Positions 24,850 through 33,998 of a stretch of 64,000 bases of DNA are shown here, in pieces (within the stretch, counting starts at the first letter, position 1; each line of letters opens with the position of its first letter). Below the pieces are notes generated by a model, which did not search any database, had not been told where the DNA came from, and saw only the letters and a program-made list of their open reading frames with translations. Position numbers and translations under genes: made by a program. The stretch is from JAQGMJ01 sp036498945 (GTDB lineage: Bacteria > Pseudomonadota > Gammaproteobacteria > Burkholderiales > JAEUOS01), in the NCBI GenBank assembly GCA_036498945.1, contig DASYEQ010000020.1, positions 1 through 64,000 on the forward strand, in the 5' to 3' direction.

Positions 24850-27708
24850 TTACGCCAGGGTGCGGGCCACTTCCTGGACTTCGAAGATTTCGAGCTGGTC
24901 GCCCACTTCGATGTCGTTGTAGTTCTTCAGCGACAAACCGCACTCGAAGCCGGCCTTCACCTCGCGCACGTCGTCCTTGAAGCGCTTGAGCGAGTCGAGT
25001 TCGCCGGTCCAGAGCACCACATTGTTGCGCAACAGGCGCGCCGAAGAGTTGCGCTTGACCAGGCCGTCGAGCACGTAGCAGCCCGCCACCGTGCCGATCT
25101 TGGTGATCTTGAACACGTTGCGGATTTCCACCATGCCCAGTACCTGCTCGCGCTTTTCCGGCGAGAGCATGCCCGACATCGCCGCCTTGATCTCGTCGAC
25201 CGCGTCGTAGATGATGGTGTAGTAGCGGATATCCACGCCGGAATTCTCGGCGAGCTTCTTGGCGGAAGCGTCGGCCCGGGTGTTGAAGCCGATGATCACC
25301 GCCTTGGAGGCGATCGCCAGGTTGACGTCCGATTCCGAGATGCCGCCCACCGCCGCATGCACCACCTGCACCTTCACCTCGCTGGTGGAAAGCTTGGTCA
25401 GCGCCTGCACCAGGGCTTCCTGCGAACCCTGCACGTCGGTCTTGACGATCAGCGGCAGGGCCTTGGCTTCCTCCTCGCCCATCGACTCCAGCATGTTCTC
25501 GAGTTTCGCCGCCGATTGCCTGGCCAGCTTGACGTCGCGGAACTTGCCCTGGCGGAAATTGGCGATTTCGCGCGCCTTGCGCTCATCGGCAATCACCGCG
25601 ACTTCCTCGCCCGCGCCCGGCACGTCCGACAAGCCCTGGATCTCGACCGGGATCGACGGGCCGGCCTCGGCCACGTTGTTCCCCGACTCGTCCAGCATGG
25701 CGCGCACCTTGCCGTAGGCGGCACCCGCCAGCAGCATGTCGCCGCGCTTCAGCGTACCCGACTGCACCAGGATGGTGGCCACCGGGCCCCTGCCCTTGTC
25801 CAGGCGCGATTCGATCACCAGGCCACGCGCCGGCGCGTCCTTGATCGCGGACAGCTGCAGCACTTCGGCCTGCAGCAGCACGGCGTCAAGCAACTCGTCG
25901 ATGCCCTGGCCGGTGCGCGCGGAGACGTTGACGAACTGCGTCTCGCCGCCGAAGGCTTCGGGAATCACTTCCTTGGCCACCAGCTCCTGCGTCACGCGGT
26001 CCGGGTTGGCTTCCGGCTTGTCGATCTTGTTGATCGCCACAACGATCGGCACGCCCGCCGCCTTGGCGTGGGCGATGGCTTCCTCGGTCTGCGGCATCAC
26101 GCCGTCGTCGGCCGCCACCACCAGGATGACGATGTCGGTGGCCTTGGCGCCGCGCGCGCGCATGGCGGTGAACGCCTCGTGGCCCGGGGTGTCGAGGAAG
26201 GTGATCATCCCCTTGTTGGTCTCGACGTGATAGGCGCCGATGTGCTGGGTGATGCCGCCGGCCTCGCCATGGGCGACGCGGGAGGAGCGGATGTAGTCGA
26301 GCAGCGAGGTCTTGCCGTGGTCGACGTGGCCCATGACGGTGACCACCGGGGCGCGCGGCTCCGGCGTCGCGTCCGGGTGCACCTCGGCCGGATCGACCAG
26401 GTAGGCTTCGGGATCGTCCAGCTTGGCGGCGACCGCCTGGTGGCCCAGTTCTTCCACCACGATCATCGCGGTGTCCTGGTCCAGCACCTGGTTGATGGTC
26501 ACCATCTGGCCCATCTTCATCAGCGACTTGATCACCTCGGCCGCCTTCACCGACATCTTGTGGGCGAGGTCGCCCACGGTGATGGTTTCCGGCACGTGGA
26601 TCTCGCGCACTTGCGGCTCGGCCGGCGCCTGGAAGGCGTTGGCATTGTCGTCGTGCGACGACTTGTGATGATGGCGCGACTTGCTCGGGCTACGCCATCC
26701 GGAAGCGCCGCCGACATCGCCGCGCGTCTTGATGACCTTCTTTTTCGCCGCGTCGTCGCCTTGCCACGCCACGGTACCGAGGGTGGCCTGGGTCTTGGCG
26801 GGCTTCTTGGTCGCCGACTTCTTGTCGTCGCCCGGCTTGGCCGGCGTCTTCACGTGCAGCGTGCCGGTGGTGGCGGCAGTGCGCGCCTTCTCGGCGTCGA
26901 TCTTCGCCTGCACCGCGCGCGCTTCGCGCTCGGAGGCCTCGCGGCGCTCGCGCTCCTGCTTGGCGGCGAGTTCCGCGGCCTGGCGTTCGCGCAGGGCGGA
27001 AGAGCGGCGCTCCTCCTCTTCGCGGATGCGGCGCTGGTTTTCGTCGATGACCGAGACGCGCACGCGCGTCGGCCCGGCCGGGCGCGCGGCGGGCGTGGCG
27101 GCAGGCGCCGCTTCGGCCTTGGCGGGCTCGGGCTGCTCGGCCTTGGCTTCGACCGCGGGCGCAGGCTCGGGCTCGGGCTCCGGCTCGGCCTTGGCTTCCA
27201 CCACGGGTTCGGGTTCCGGCGCGGGTTCGGGCTCGGGTTCCGGCACGGGCGCGGGCTCGGGTTCCGGCACGGCGGCGATCACCGGCTCGGGCTCGGGCGC
27301 CTGGACGGGCAGCTCGATTACCGGGGCGGCAGCCTCGATCACCGGCTCCGCCTCGGCGGGCACGGGCGCGGGCTCGACCGCGGCGACAGCGGCGGCGGGC
27401 GTGGGCTCCTCGCGCTGCACCAGTACGCGCTTCTTGCGCACCTCCACCTGGATGGTGCGCGCCTTGCCGCTGGAATCGGCCTGCTTGATTTCGGAGGTCG
27501 ACTTGCGCGTCAGGGTGATCTTCTTCTTGTCGCCGCCGGCGGCGCCGTGGCTCTTACGAAGATGGTCGAGCAGCTTGGCCTTGTCCGTCTCGGTGACGGT
27601 CTCGGTGCCGCTGCTCTTGCTGACGCCGGCGGCGCCCAGTTGCTCGACGAGCACGGCGACCGGCATTTTCAGCTCTTCAGCAAATTGGGCAACAGTGGTA
27701 GTGGCCAT
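24850..27708 (-). CDS. infB: translation initiation factor IF-2
   Basis: GTPase placing initiator tRNA on the 30S subunit. 952 aa. N-terminal IF2_N module (MATTTVAQFAEELKMPVAVL), then a long low-complexity linker (about residues 100-190) of Pro-Glu and Ala-Glu-Pro repeats, a charged coiled region, a second IF2_N module, the G domain (G1 GHVDHGKTSLL, G3 DTPGHEAF, G4 NKID), then domains II-IV. The start has the conserved N-terminus. It lies 75 nt after nusA and 63 nt before rbfA. Confidence 0.97.
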   Translation of the reverse strand: MATTTVAQFAEELKMPVAVLVEQLGAAGVSKSSGTETVTETDKAKLLDHLRKSHGAAGGDKKKITLTRKSTSEIKQADSSGKARTIQVEVRKKRVLVQREEPTPAAAVAAVEPAPVPAEAEPVIEAAAPVIELPVQAPEPEPVIAAVPEPEPAPVPEPEPEPAPEPEPVVEAKAEPEPEPEPAPAVEAKAEQPEPAKAEAAPAATPAARPAGPTRVRVSVIDENQRRIREEEERRSSALRERQAAELAAKQERERREASEREARAVQAKIDAEKARTAATTGTLHVKTPAKPGDDKKSATKKPAKTQATLGTVAWQGDDAAKKKVIKTRGDVGGASGWRSPSKSRHHHKSSHDDNANAFQAPAEPQVREIHVPETITVGDLAHKMSVKAAEVIKSLMKMGQMVTINQVLDQDTAMIVVEELGHQAVAAKLDDPEAYLVDPAEVHPDATPEPRAPVVTVMGHVDHGKTSLLDYIRSSRVAHGEAGGITQHIGAYHVETNKGMITFLDTPGHEAFTAMRARGAKATDIVILVVAADDGVMPQTEEAIAHAKAAGVPIVVAINKIDKPEANPDRVTQELVAKEVIPEAFGGETQFVNVSARTGQGIDELLDAVLLQAEVLQLSAIKDAPARGLVIESRLDKGRGPVATILVQSGTLKRGDMLLAGAAYGKVRAMLDESGNNVAEAGPSIPVEIQGLSDVPGAGEEVAVIADERKAREIANFRQGKFRDVKLARQSAAKLENMLESMGEEEAKALPLIVKTDVQGSQEALVQALTKLSTSEVKVQVVHAAVGGISESDVNLAIASKAVIIGFNTRADASAKKLAENSGVDIRYYTIIYDAVDEIKAAMSGMLSPEKREQVLGMVEIRNVFKITKIGTVAGCYVLDGLVKRNSSARLLRNNVVLWTGELDSLKRFKDDVREVKAGFECGLSLKNYNDIEVGDQLEIFEVQEVARTLA

Positions 27709-27783
27709 GTATATCCTTGGTTGGGGTGATCGGGAGAGGACTTTGGGGTGGCTGCCGTCTGCGTGCGACGGCTGCGCAGCCCC

Positions 27784-29295
27784 TTAAGCGGCCTTCTCCC
27801 CGCCTGCCTGCTCCCCATCGCCTTCGAACCAGTGCGCGCGCGCCTTCATGATCAGGGTCTTGGCGTCGTCGTCGCTCATCGAGGGTTCGATTTCCTGCAA
27901 TTCATCCACCGCCAGCTCGGCCAGGTCGTCGCGCGTTTTCACGCCCGCGCTGCCGAGTTTCGCGGCCAGCTCACGGCTCATGCCTTCCAGGCCCAGCAGG
28001 TCTTCCTGCACGCCGGAGAGCGACTCTTCCGAGGCGATCGCGGCATTCAGAAGCGCGTTGCGGGCGCGGTCGCGCAGTTCGTTGACGGTGTCTTCGTCGA
28101 AGCTTTCGATCTCCAGCATTTCGTTGATCGGCACGTAGGCCACTTCTTCCAGCGTCGAGAAGCCTTCCTCGATCAGGATGTTGGCGACTTCCTCGTCGAC
28201 GTCGAGCTTTTCCATGAAGAGGGCACGGGTGGCGGCGGTTTCGACTTCCTGCTTTTTCTGCGACTCTTCCATGGTCATCAGGTTGATTTCCCAACCGGTG
28301 AGCTCGGAAGCCAGGCGCACGTTCTGCCCGCCGCGGCCGATGGCAATGGCGAGGTTTTCCTCGTCCACCACCACGTCCATGCTGTGCTTTTCTTCGTCCA
28401 CCACGATGGAGGAGACCTGCGCCGGGGCCAGCGCCCCGATCACGAACTGCGCGGGGTCCGGCGACCAGATGATGATGTCGACGCGCTCGCCCGCCAGTTC
28501 GTTGGTCACCGCCTGCACGCGCGAGCCGCGCATGCCGACGCAGGTGCCGATCGGGTCGATGCGGCGATCGGTGGTGAAGACGGCGATCTTGGCGCGCACG
28601 CCGGGGTCGCGGGCGGCCGACTTGATCTCCAGCAGGCCTTCCTCGATTTCCGGCACTTCCAGTTCGAACAGCGCCTTGATGAATTCGGGCGAGGTGCGCG
28701 AGACCACCACGGCCGGCCCGCGCTGGGTGCGGTCGATCTTGTAGATGAAGGCGCGGATGCGGTCACCGACGCGGAACACTTCCTTCGGGATCATCTGGTC
28801 GCGCGGCAGGGCGGCTTCGACCCGGCCCGACTCGATCAGCACGCGGTGGTTTTCCACCCGCTTGACGGTGCCGTTGATCAGCTTCTCGTTGCGGTCGAGG
28901 AAGTCGTTGAGGATCTGGTCGCGCTCGGCGTCGCGGATCTTTTGCAGGATGGTCTGCTTCGCCGCTTGCGCGCCGATGCGGCCGAATTCGATCGGCTCCA
29001 ATTGCTCTTCGATGAAGTCGCCGATCTGCACTTCGGGATCTTCGTCGCGGGCGTCGGTGATGCCGATCTGGTTGTCTTCGTTTTCCAGGTCGGGTTCGTA
29101 GACCACCTGCCAGCGGCGGAAGGCTTCATGGTCGCCGGATTCGCGGTCGATCGCCACGCGCACGTCGGCGTCGCCCTTGAAGCGCTTCTTGGTGGCGGAG
29201 GCGATCGCCTGCTCCAGGGCGAGGAACACCACGTCCTTGGAAACGCTTTTCTCGCGCGCCAGTGCGTCGGCCAACAGCAGAATTTCCCGGCTCAT
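27784..29295 (-). CDS. nusA: transcription termination/antitermination factor NusA
   Basis: RNA-polymerase-binding pausing, termination and antitermination factor. 503 aa from the ATG at 29295 (MSREILLLADALAREKSVSK). Domains in order: N-terminal RNAP-binding domain, S1 domain (about residues 135-200), two KH domains (IGTCVGMRGSRVQAVTNELA; AIGRGGQNVRLASELTGW) and two C-terminal acidic repeats as in gamma/beta NusA. It starts 28 nt after rimP. NusA may feed back on the leader hairpin upstream of rimP. Confidence 0.97.
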   Translation of the reverse strand: MSREILLLADALAREKSVSKDVVFLALEQAIASATKKRFKGDADVRVAIDRESGDHEAFRRWQVVYEPDLENEDNQIGITDARDEDPEVQIGDFIEEQLEPIEFGRIGAQAAKQTILQKIRDAERDQILNDFLDRNEKLINGTVKRVENHRVLIESGRVEAALPRDQMIPKEVFRVGDRIRAFIYKIDRTQRGPAVVVSRTSPEFIKALFELEVPEIEEGLLEIKSAARDPGVRAKIAVFTTDRRIDPIGTCVGMRGSRVQAVTNELAGERVDIIIWSPDPAQFVIGALAPAQVSSIVVDEEKHSMDVVVDEENLAIAIGRGGQNVRLASELTGWEINLMTMEESQKKQEVETAATRALFMEKLDVDEEVANILIEEGFSTLEEVAYVPINEMLEIESFDEDTVNELRDRARNALLNAAIASEESLSGVQEDLLGLEGMSRELAAKLGSAGVKTRDDLAELAVDELQEIEPSMSDDDAKTLIMKARAHWFEGDGEQAGGEKAA

Positions 29296-29323
29296 ACCCA
29301 ACTCCTGATTCTTTTCAACAGCG

Positions 29324-29815
29324 TCAAAACTCGTAGTGCGGCACCAGCCGCGCCTTGTCTATCTGGGCGAAGTCCAGCTTCACCAACTGTCCATCCACTT
29401 CCAGCGCCGGGCCGCCTTCGACGTAGCGCGCAATGCCCTGGAAGTTCTTGCGGACGCCAAACTCGCCACCCAGGGCCGAGCGCAGCTTCACCGTCACTTC
29501 CGAACCGGCGAAACGCTCGAAATCGGCCGGCTTTTTCAGCGGCCGATCCAGCCCCGGCGACGATACTTCCAGACGGTCGTATTCAACCTCTTCCACGTTG
29601 AATGCGTAGGTGAGCTGCCGGCTCACCGCTTCGCAGTCGTCGACGTTGATCATCGCGCCCGTCTTGTTCTTGCCCTTGCCTTCGCGCTGTGCCGCCTGCG
29701 CCGGAGTCAAGTCGATGAATATCCGCAGCAGCTTGGAACGATTGCTGCGCTCGACGTCCACCAGCTCGTACCCGAGCCCGGTGACCGTGGTTTCAATCAG
29801 CGCCGCCAAATCCAT
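29324..29815 (-). CDS. rimP: ribosome maturation factor RimP
   Basis: Assists 30S subunit assembly. 163 aa from the ATG at 29815 (MDLAALIETTVTGLGYELVD). Contains VERSNRSKLLRIFID, the MINVDDCEAVSRQLTYAFNV segment and YDRLEVSSPGLDRPLKK of the RimP/YhbC family. First gene of the rimP-nusA-infB-rbfA-truB operon; the metY tRNA found in front of it in E. coli is absent. Confidence 0.95.
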   Translation of the reverse strand: MDLAALIETTVTGLGYELVDVERSNRSKLLRIFIDLTPAQAAQREGKGKNKTGAMINVDDCEAVSRQLTYAFNVEEVEYDRLEVSSPGLDRPLKKPADFERFAGSEVTVKLRSALGGEFGVRKNFQGIARYVEGGPALEVDGQLVKLDFAQIDKARLVPHYEF

Positions 29816-29852
29816 GTTTCCGCCGGTAAAAAAATGTGCGTGTCCGGCGCCA

Positions 29853-29881
29853 GAAACAAAAAATGGGCACACTTGCCCATT
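29853..29881 (-). terminator. terminator-like hairpin (attenuator) in the rimP leader
   Basis: On the minus strand AATGGGCA, loop AGTG, TGCCCATT, followed directly by TTTTTTGTTT: a textbook intrinsic terminator about 40 nt upstream of the rimP ATG and downstream of its promoter. A second stem CGCCGG/CCGGCG (29821-29849) surrounds the region just before the start codon. Confidence 0.75.
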
Positions 29882-29993
29882 GATCAAACCAGACTCCGAC
29901 CCGCCGACCGGAGAAAAACAAAACCCGGCCAGGGGCTGGGCAGCGGCAACCGAACAACGCTAACGCAAAATAAAGCTACCTTTTAGCCCGTCA

Positions 29994-30023
29994 ATTGTAG
30001 CAGATTTGACCGGACTTTGCCAG
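29994..30023 (-). promoter_or_regulatory. rimP operon promoter
   Basis: On the minus strand -35 CTGGCA (30018-30023, 4/6 match), 18 bp, then extended -10 TGC-TACAAT (hexamer at 29994-29999, 5/6). Predicted start near 29987, giving a leader of about 170 nt that carries the terminator-like hairpin. Confidence 0.65.
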
Positions 30024-30046
30024 CCGCCCGCCAAAACCGCCGCTTT

Positions 30047-31186
30047 TCAGGCGCCCGGCACCAGGCGCAGCAGGGTGATCTCGGAGGGGGCGCCGAAGCG
30101 CTGCGGCGGGCCCCAGTAGCCAGTGCCGCGGCTGGTATAGACCCAGAGCTTCTGCAAGCGGTTCAAACCAGCCGTGAAGGGTTGCTGGAAGCGGACGAAA
30201 AAATTCCAGGGCAGGAACTGGCCGCCGTGGGTGTGGCCTGAAATCTGCAGATCGAAGCCCGCAGCCGCAGCCGCCGGTGCGGTGCGCGGCTGGTGCGCCA
30301 GCAGGAGTTTCACCGCCTGCGCCGGAGCGCCGGCAATCGCCGCCCGCGGGTCGCTTTTTTGCGCGGGGTCGAAATGGCCGGCGCCGTAGTCGGTTACCCC
30401 GGCCACCGCCAGCGAAGCTTCGCCGCGCTCAAGCACCACGTGCTGGTTCATCAGCACTTTCAGGCCAATGCGGCGCAATTCCGTCACCCAGGGCAGGGCG
30501 CCGGAATAATACTCATGGTTGCCGGTGACGAAAAACGTGCCGTCGCGCGAGGAAAGCCGCGCCAGCGGCGCGACGTGGTGGCGCAATTGCGCCACGGTGC
30601 CGTCCACCAGGTCGCCGGTGATGGCCACCATGTCCGCCCCCAGGCGGTTGACGGCGGCGACGATGGCTTCGACATAGGGCGCCTTGATGGTGGGGCCGAC
30701 GTGCACGTCGCTGATCTGCGCGATCAAAAAGCCGTTCAGCGCGGCGGGCAGCCCGGCGATGGGCACGTCCACCCGCACCACCGGCGCGGTGCGCCGGGCG
30801 TTGAAAAAGCCGACCAGGCTCACGCCCAGGGCGGCCAGCGGGACCGCCAGCGCCGAACCGGCCAGCCAATGGCCCAGCGCCAGGCCGGGAATGAACAGCT
30901 GCGCCGTCAGCGCCAGCACCAGCGCGGCGTCGCGCAGCGCGGTGAGCACGAACAGCGAGGAAAACATGCCCATGGCGAGCATGCCGGCCCAGGCCAGCGC
31001 GTCGCCGAGCGTGCCTGCCTCGGTACGCCGCAGTAGCAGGCTCAAGGGCATCAGCACGGCGGAGGCGACCAGCCAGAGCAAAAACACGTGGTCGGCCGGA
31101 GTCCAGGCCGCCAGGTCGGGGTACAGGCGCAGGCCGATATAGGCGTGCAGCATGGCTGATACGCCGAACAGCGGCAGGGGGTTCAT
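30047..31186 (-). CDS. membrane-anchored metallophosphoesterase (YkuE/YaeI-like)
   Basis: 379 aa. An N-terminal half with about four membrane helices (residues 1-125) is followed by a calcineurin-type phosphoesterase domain with all metal motifs in order: ISDVHVG, GDLVDG, GNHEYY, HQP and SGHTHGGQ. YaeI-like relatives have been linked to lipid A or UDP-diacylglucosamine-type substrates; the substrate here is unknown. It ends just upstream of the rimP promoter on the same strand. Confidence 0.9.
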   Translation of the reverse strand: MNPLPLFGVSAMLHAYIGLRLYPDLAAWTPADHVFLLWLVASAVLMPLSLLLRRTEAGTLGDALAWAGMLAMGMFSSLFVLTALRDAALVLALTAQLFIPGLALGHWLAGSALAVPLAALGVSLVGFFNARRTAPVVRVDVPIAGLPAALNGFLIAQISDVHVGPTIKAPYVEAIVAAVNRLGADMVAITGDLVDGTVAQLRHHVAPLARLSSRDGTFFVTGNHEYYSGALPWVTELRRIGLKVLMNQHVVLERGEASLAVAGVTDYGAGHFDPAQKSDPRAAIAGAPAQAVKLLLAHQPRTAPAAAAAGFDLQISGHTHGGQFLPWNFFVRFQQPFTAGLNRLQKLWVYTSRGTGYWGPPQRFGAPSEITLLRLVPGA

Positions 31187-31459
31187 CGGGCGAAACTGCG
31201 TGCGGCAGCCGGGTTATGCATGCGACATTAATAGGGGTATTCGGCGCCGATTTCAAGGCCGCCCCAGCCGAAAAGGCGTTTTTGCCGGCACTTGTGCCTT
31301 CGTCATTCGCGAGCGCTGCCTTGGTGAAATATCGCTTCCGCCGTGGCCTGCTGCCCGCTAGGATGCGGCGCATAAGGGCTTTGGATTGCCGCCCCAGGCT
31401 GGGGCGTGTTACAAACGCCCGCACTTTTCGCACAATAAGACCAGAGGAGACTCTCAAAA

Positions 31460-32437
31460 ATGCAACGCAGATCGTTTCTCAAGGCTGGCGCCGGCGTGAT
31501 GCTGGCTCCCGCTTTTGCCCACGCTGAATCCGCCGCCGACTTCCCCTCGCGCACCGTGACCATCGTGGTGCCCTTCACCCCCGGCCAGGCGGGCGACGTG
31601 GTGGCGCGCGTGGTGGCGGAGGCCTTGTCGAAACTGTGGGGCAAGTCAGTGGTGGTGGACAACCGCGGCGGCGCCGGCGGCACCCTGGGCGCGCGCGTGG
31701 TCGCCAATGCGGTGGGCGACGGCTACACCTGGCTTCTGGGTTCCAGCGGGCCGATGTCGATCGCCCCGGTGGTCTACAAGAACGCCGGCTACGACCCGCG
31801 CAAGGACTTCGTGCCGCTGATGGACGTGGCCTCCAACGCGCAGTCGCTGGTGGTCTCCAGCAGTTCCAAGTTCCATAGCGTGGCCGATTTCGTCAAGGCT
31901 GCCAAGGCCGCGCCCGGCAAGCTCAACTACGGCTCCTCGGGCACCGGCTCGACCCAGCACATGACCATGGAGCTGTTCAAGCAGCGCGCCGGCATCGACG
32001 TGCTGCACACGCCCTACAAGGGCTCGGCCCCGGCCTATACCGACCTCTTCGGCGGCCAGATCGACGCCATGTTCGACTCCCTGCCGCCGGCGCTCTCCTT
32101 CATGCAGGCCGGGCGCGCGCGCATTCTCGCCGTCTCCACGCCGCAGCGCGACCCCAAGGTACCGAACATCCCGACGATTGCCGAATCCGGCTACCCCGGC
32201 TTCGACGTGCTGGGCTGGCTGGGCCTGGCCGCGCCCAAGGGGCTGGACCCGGCGATCCAGGCGAAGATCATCGCCGACCTGAAGAAGGTGATCGCGATGG
32301 ACAGCGTGAAGACCCAGTTCGCCAACCAGGGCCTGATCCCGGTCGGCACGGCGGGTGCGGACTTCGGCAAGTACATCGACAACGAGATCAACAAGTGGAT
32401 TCCGGTGGTGAAGGCCGGGCACATCCAGATCGACTGA
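31460..32437 (+). CDS. Bug-family (TctC-like) solute receptor with Tat signal
   Basis: Periplasmic carboxylate receptor of tripartite tricarboxylate-type transport. 325 aa, with GAGGAGA upstream. The N-terminus MQRRSFLKAG is a twin-arginine motif, unlike the Sec-type receptor at 22336. Family motifs FPSRTVTIVVPFTPGQAGDV, RGGAGGTLGARVVANAVGDG and GSSGTGSTQHMTMELF. It sits 19 nt before a D-tartrate-dehydratase-like gene, so a hydroxy-dicarboxylate such as tartrate is a reasonable ligand guess. Confidence 0.92.
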   Translation: MQRRSFLKAGAGVMLAPAFAHAESAADFPSRTVTIVVPFTPGQAGDVVARVVAEALSKLWGKSVVVDNRGGAGGTLGARVVANAVGDGYTWLLGSSGPMSIAPVVYKNAGYDPRKDFVPLMDVASNAQSLVVSSSSKFHSVADFVKAAKAAPGKLNYGSSGTGSTQHMTMELFKQRAGIDVLHTPYKGSAPAYTDLFGGQIDAMFDSLPPALSFMQAGRARILAVSTPQRDPKVPNIPTIAESGYPGFDVLGWLGLAAPKGLDPAIQAKIIADLKKVIAMDSVKTQFANQGLIPVGTAGADFGKYIDNEINKWIPVVKAGHIQID

Positions 32438-32456
32438 ACGAGCGCGGGCCGAACCG

Positions 32457-33626
32457 ATGCGCATCACCGAAATCCGCCAACTGGCGGTACCGCTGGAAGG
32501 CAACATCTCGAACGCCGTGGTGAGCTTTTCCGGCCACGACGTTTCGCTGGTGGCGCTGGTGACGGACGTGATGCGCAACGGCCGCGCGGTGATCGGCTAC
32601 GGCTTCAACTCCATCGGCCGTTTCGCGCAGGGCGGCATCATCCGCTCGCGCATGGCGCCGCGCGTGCTGGCGGCCGCGCCCGAGTCGTTGCTGGCGGCCG
32701 ACGGCAAGACCTTCGATGCGGCCAGGGTGCTGGCCGCCGCGATGAAAAACGAAAAGCCCGGCGGCCATGGGGATCGAGCCGGCGCCGCCGGCGCGATTGA
32801 ACTGGCGGTGTGGGACCTCAACGCCAAGCTGATGGACGAGCCCGCCTACGCGGTGATCGCGCGCCACTACGGCAAGCCCGGCGCGCAGGCGCAAGCGGTC
32901 GACGTCTACGCCGCCGGCGGCTACTACTATCCGCCCGGCGCCAGCCGCACCCTCGGTGACGAATTGCGTGCCTACCGCGACATGGGCTTTACCGCCTTCA
33001 AAATGAAAATCGGCGGCGCGCCCTTGGCGGTGGACATGCAGCGCATCGAAGAGGCCTTGCAAGTGGCGGGCGAGGGCAGCCGCCTGGCGGTCGATGCGAA
33101 CGGCCGCTTCGACCTCGGGATGGCGACCGATTACGCGCGCGCCATGGCGCCGTACCAGTTGCGCTGGTTCGAGGAAATCGGCGACCCGCTCGACTATCAG
33201 TTGAACGCGCAGGCGATCGCCGCCTACGACGGCGCGGTAGCCACCGGCGAAAACCTGTTTTCGCTCACCGACGCGCAAAACCTCGTGCGCTTCGGCGGCA
33301 TGCGCCCCGCGCGCGACATTTTCCAGATGGACCCGGGCATCAGCTACGGCCTCACCGAATACGCGAAGATGATCGCGCTCCTGGAAGCGAACGGCTTCGC
33401 GCGCAAGCAGGCCTACCCGCACGGCGGCCACCTGATCAACCTGCACATCGTCGTCGGCATGGGCCTGGGCGGCTGCGAGGCCTACCCCGGCGTGTTCCAG
33501 CCCTTCGGCGGCTATTCGCCGCAATGCGCGGTCGGCGGCAGCACCGTCAGGCCGAGCGACGCGCCCGGCTTCGGCCTGGAGCAAAAGGCGGAACTGGCGC
33601 CGCTGCTGGCGCGGCTCGCCGGCTGA
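32457..33626 (+). CDS. enolase-superfamily dehydratase, D(-)-tartrate-dehydratase-like
   Basis: 389 aa, mandelate-racemase subgroup. Catalytic residues visible: Lys182/Lys184 (FKMKIGG), Mg ligands Asp213 (VDANGRF), Glu239 (WFEEIGD) and Glu265 (ATGENLF), and His322 (PHGGH). These positions agree with my memory of Bradyrhizobium D-tartrate dehydratase, which is also about 389 aa. The expected reaction is dehydration of D-tartrate (or a similar acid sugar) to oxaloacetate. It pairs with a Bug receptor 19 nt upstream. Confidence 0.85.
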   Translation: MRITEIRQLAVPLEGNISNAVVSFSGHDVSLVALVTDVMRNGRAVIGYGFNSIGRFAQGGIIRSRMAPRVLAAAPESLLAADGKTFDAARVLAAAMKNEKPGGHGDRAGAAGAIELAVWDLNAKLMDEPAYAVIARHYGKPGAQAQAVDVYAAGGYYYPPGASRTLGDELRAYRDMGFTAFKMKIGGAPLAVDMQRIEEALQVAGEGSRLAVDANGRFDLGMATDYARAMAPYQLRWFEEIGDPLDYQLNAQAIAAYDGAVATGENLFSLTDAQNLVRFGGMRPARDIFQMDPGISYGLTEYAKMIALLEANGFARKQAYPHGGHLINLHIVVGMGLGGCEAYPGVFQPFGGYSPQCAVGGSTVRPSDAPGFGLEQKAELAPLLARLAG

Positions 33627-33688
33627 ACCCGCGGCGCGGCGCCGAAATAGGCGTAGCATGCGGGCTCGATCACTCTGAAAGCCTCACC

Positions 33689-33919
33689 ATGACCACGACC
33701 ACCCGCGTCAAAGCGCTGGCCGAACGCATCTATATCGACATGGTGAGCCGCATCGCCCTGCAGCCGGGTGACCCGGACAAGGCCAAGCCCAACCCGGAAT
33801 CGATCGCCAAGCTCAGCTTCAAGCTGGCCGAAGCCTTCATGAAGGTCGACGACGACAGCGAGGGCAACGCCGCGCCGGTCGCCAAGTACGAAGTGCAGAT
33901 GTCCGACCTCGGCGGCTAG
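33689..33919 (+). CDS. small conserved-looking protein of unknown function
   Basis: 76 aa from the ATG at 33689, about 60 nt after the dehydratase. Acidic and soluble, without signal peptide or Cys: TTTTRVKALAERIYIDMVSR then KPNPESIAKLSFKLAEAFMK and a C-terminal YEVQMSDLGG. Probably two amphipathic helices. I do not recognise the family. Codon use matches its neighbours. Confidence 0.75.
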   Translation: MTTTTRVKALAERIYIDMVSRIALQPGDPDKAKPNPESIAKLSFKLAEAFMKVDDDSEGNAAPVAKYEVQMSDLGG

Positions 33920-33947
33920 CGAGGTTGCCCCCGCCCGGCGCAAGCGC

Positions 33948-33984
33948 GCCGGCGGCGTGCCAGGCCGCGGCTGGTGCCGCCGGC
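33948..33984. terminator. hairpin between the convergent small gene and ilvD
   Basis: A perfect 9 bp GC stem GCCGGCGGC/GCCGCCGGC (33948-33956, 33976-33984) with further inner pairing TGCCAG/CTGGTG, in the 79 nt between convergent stops. No T-run, so at best a Rho-assisted or bidirectional boundary. Confidence 0.4.
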
Positions 33985-33998
33985 CCGGCATCGACGGT

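Noticed and set aside
24499..27729. Long plus-strand open frame antisense to rbfA and infB
   Set aside because: Mirror of infB; no recognisable domain and no ribosome-binding site.
29816..30046. A metY-type initiator tRNA before rimP, as in E. coli
   Set aside because: No cloverleaf or CAT anticodon arm can be drawn in this gap.
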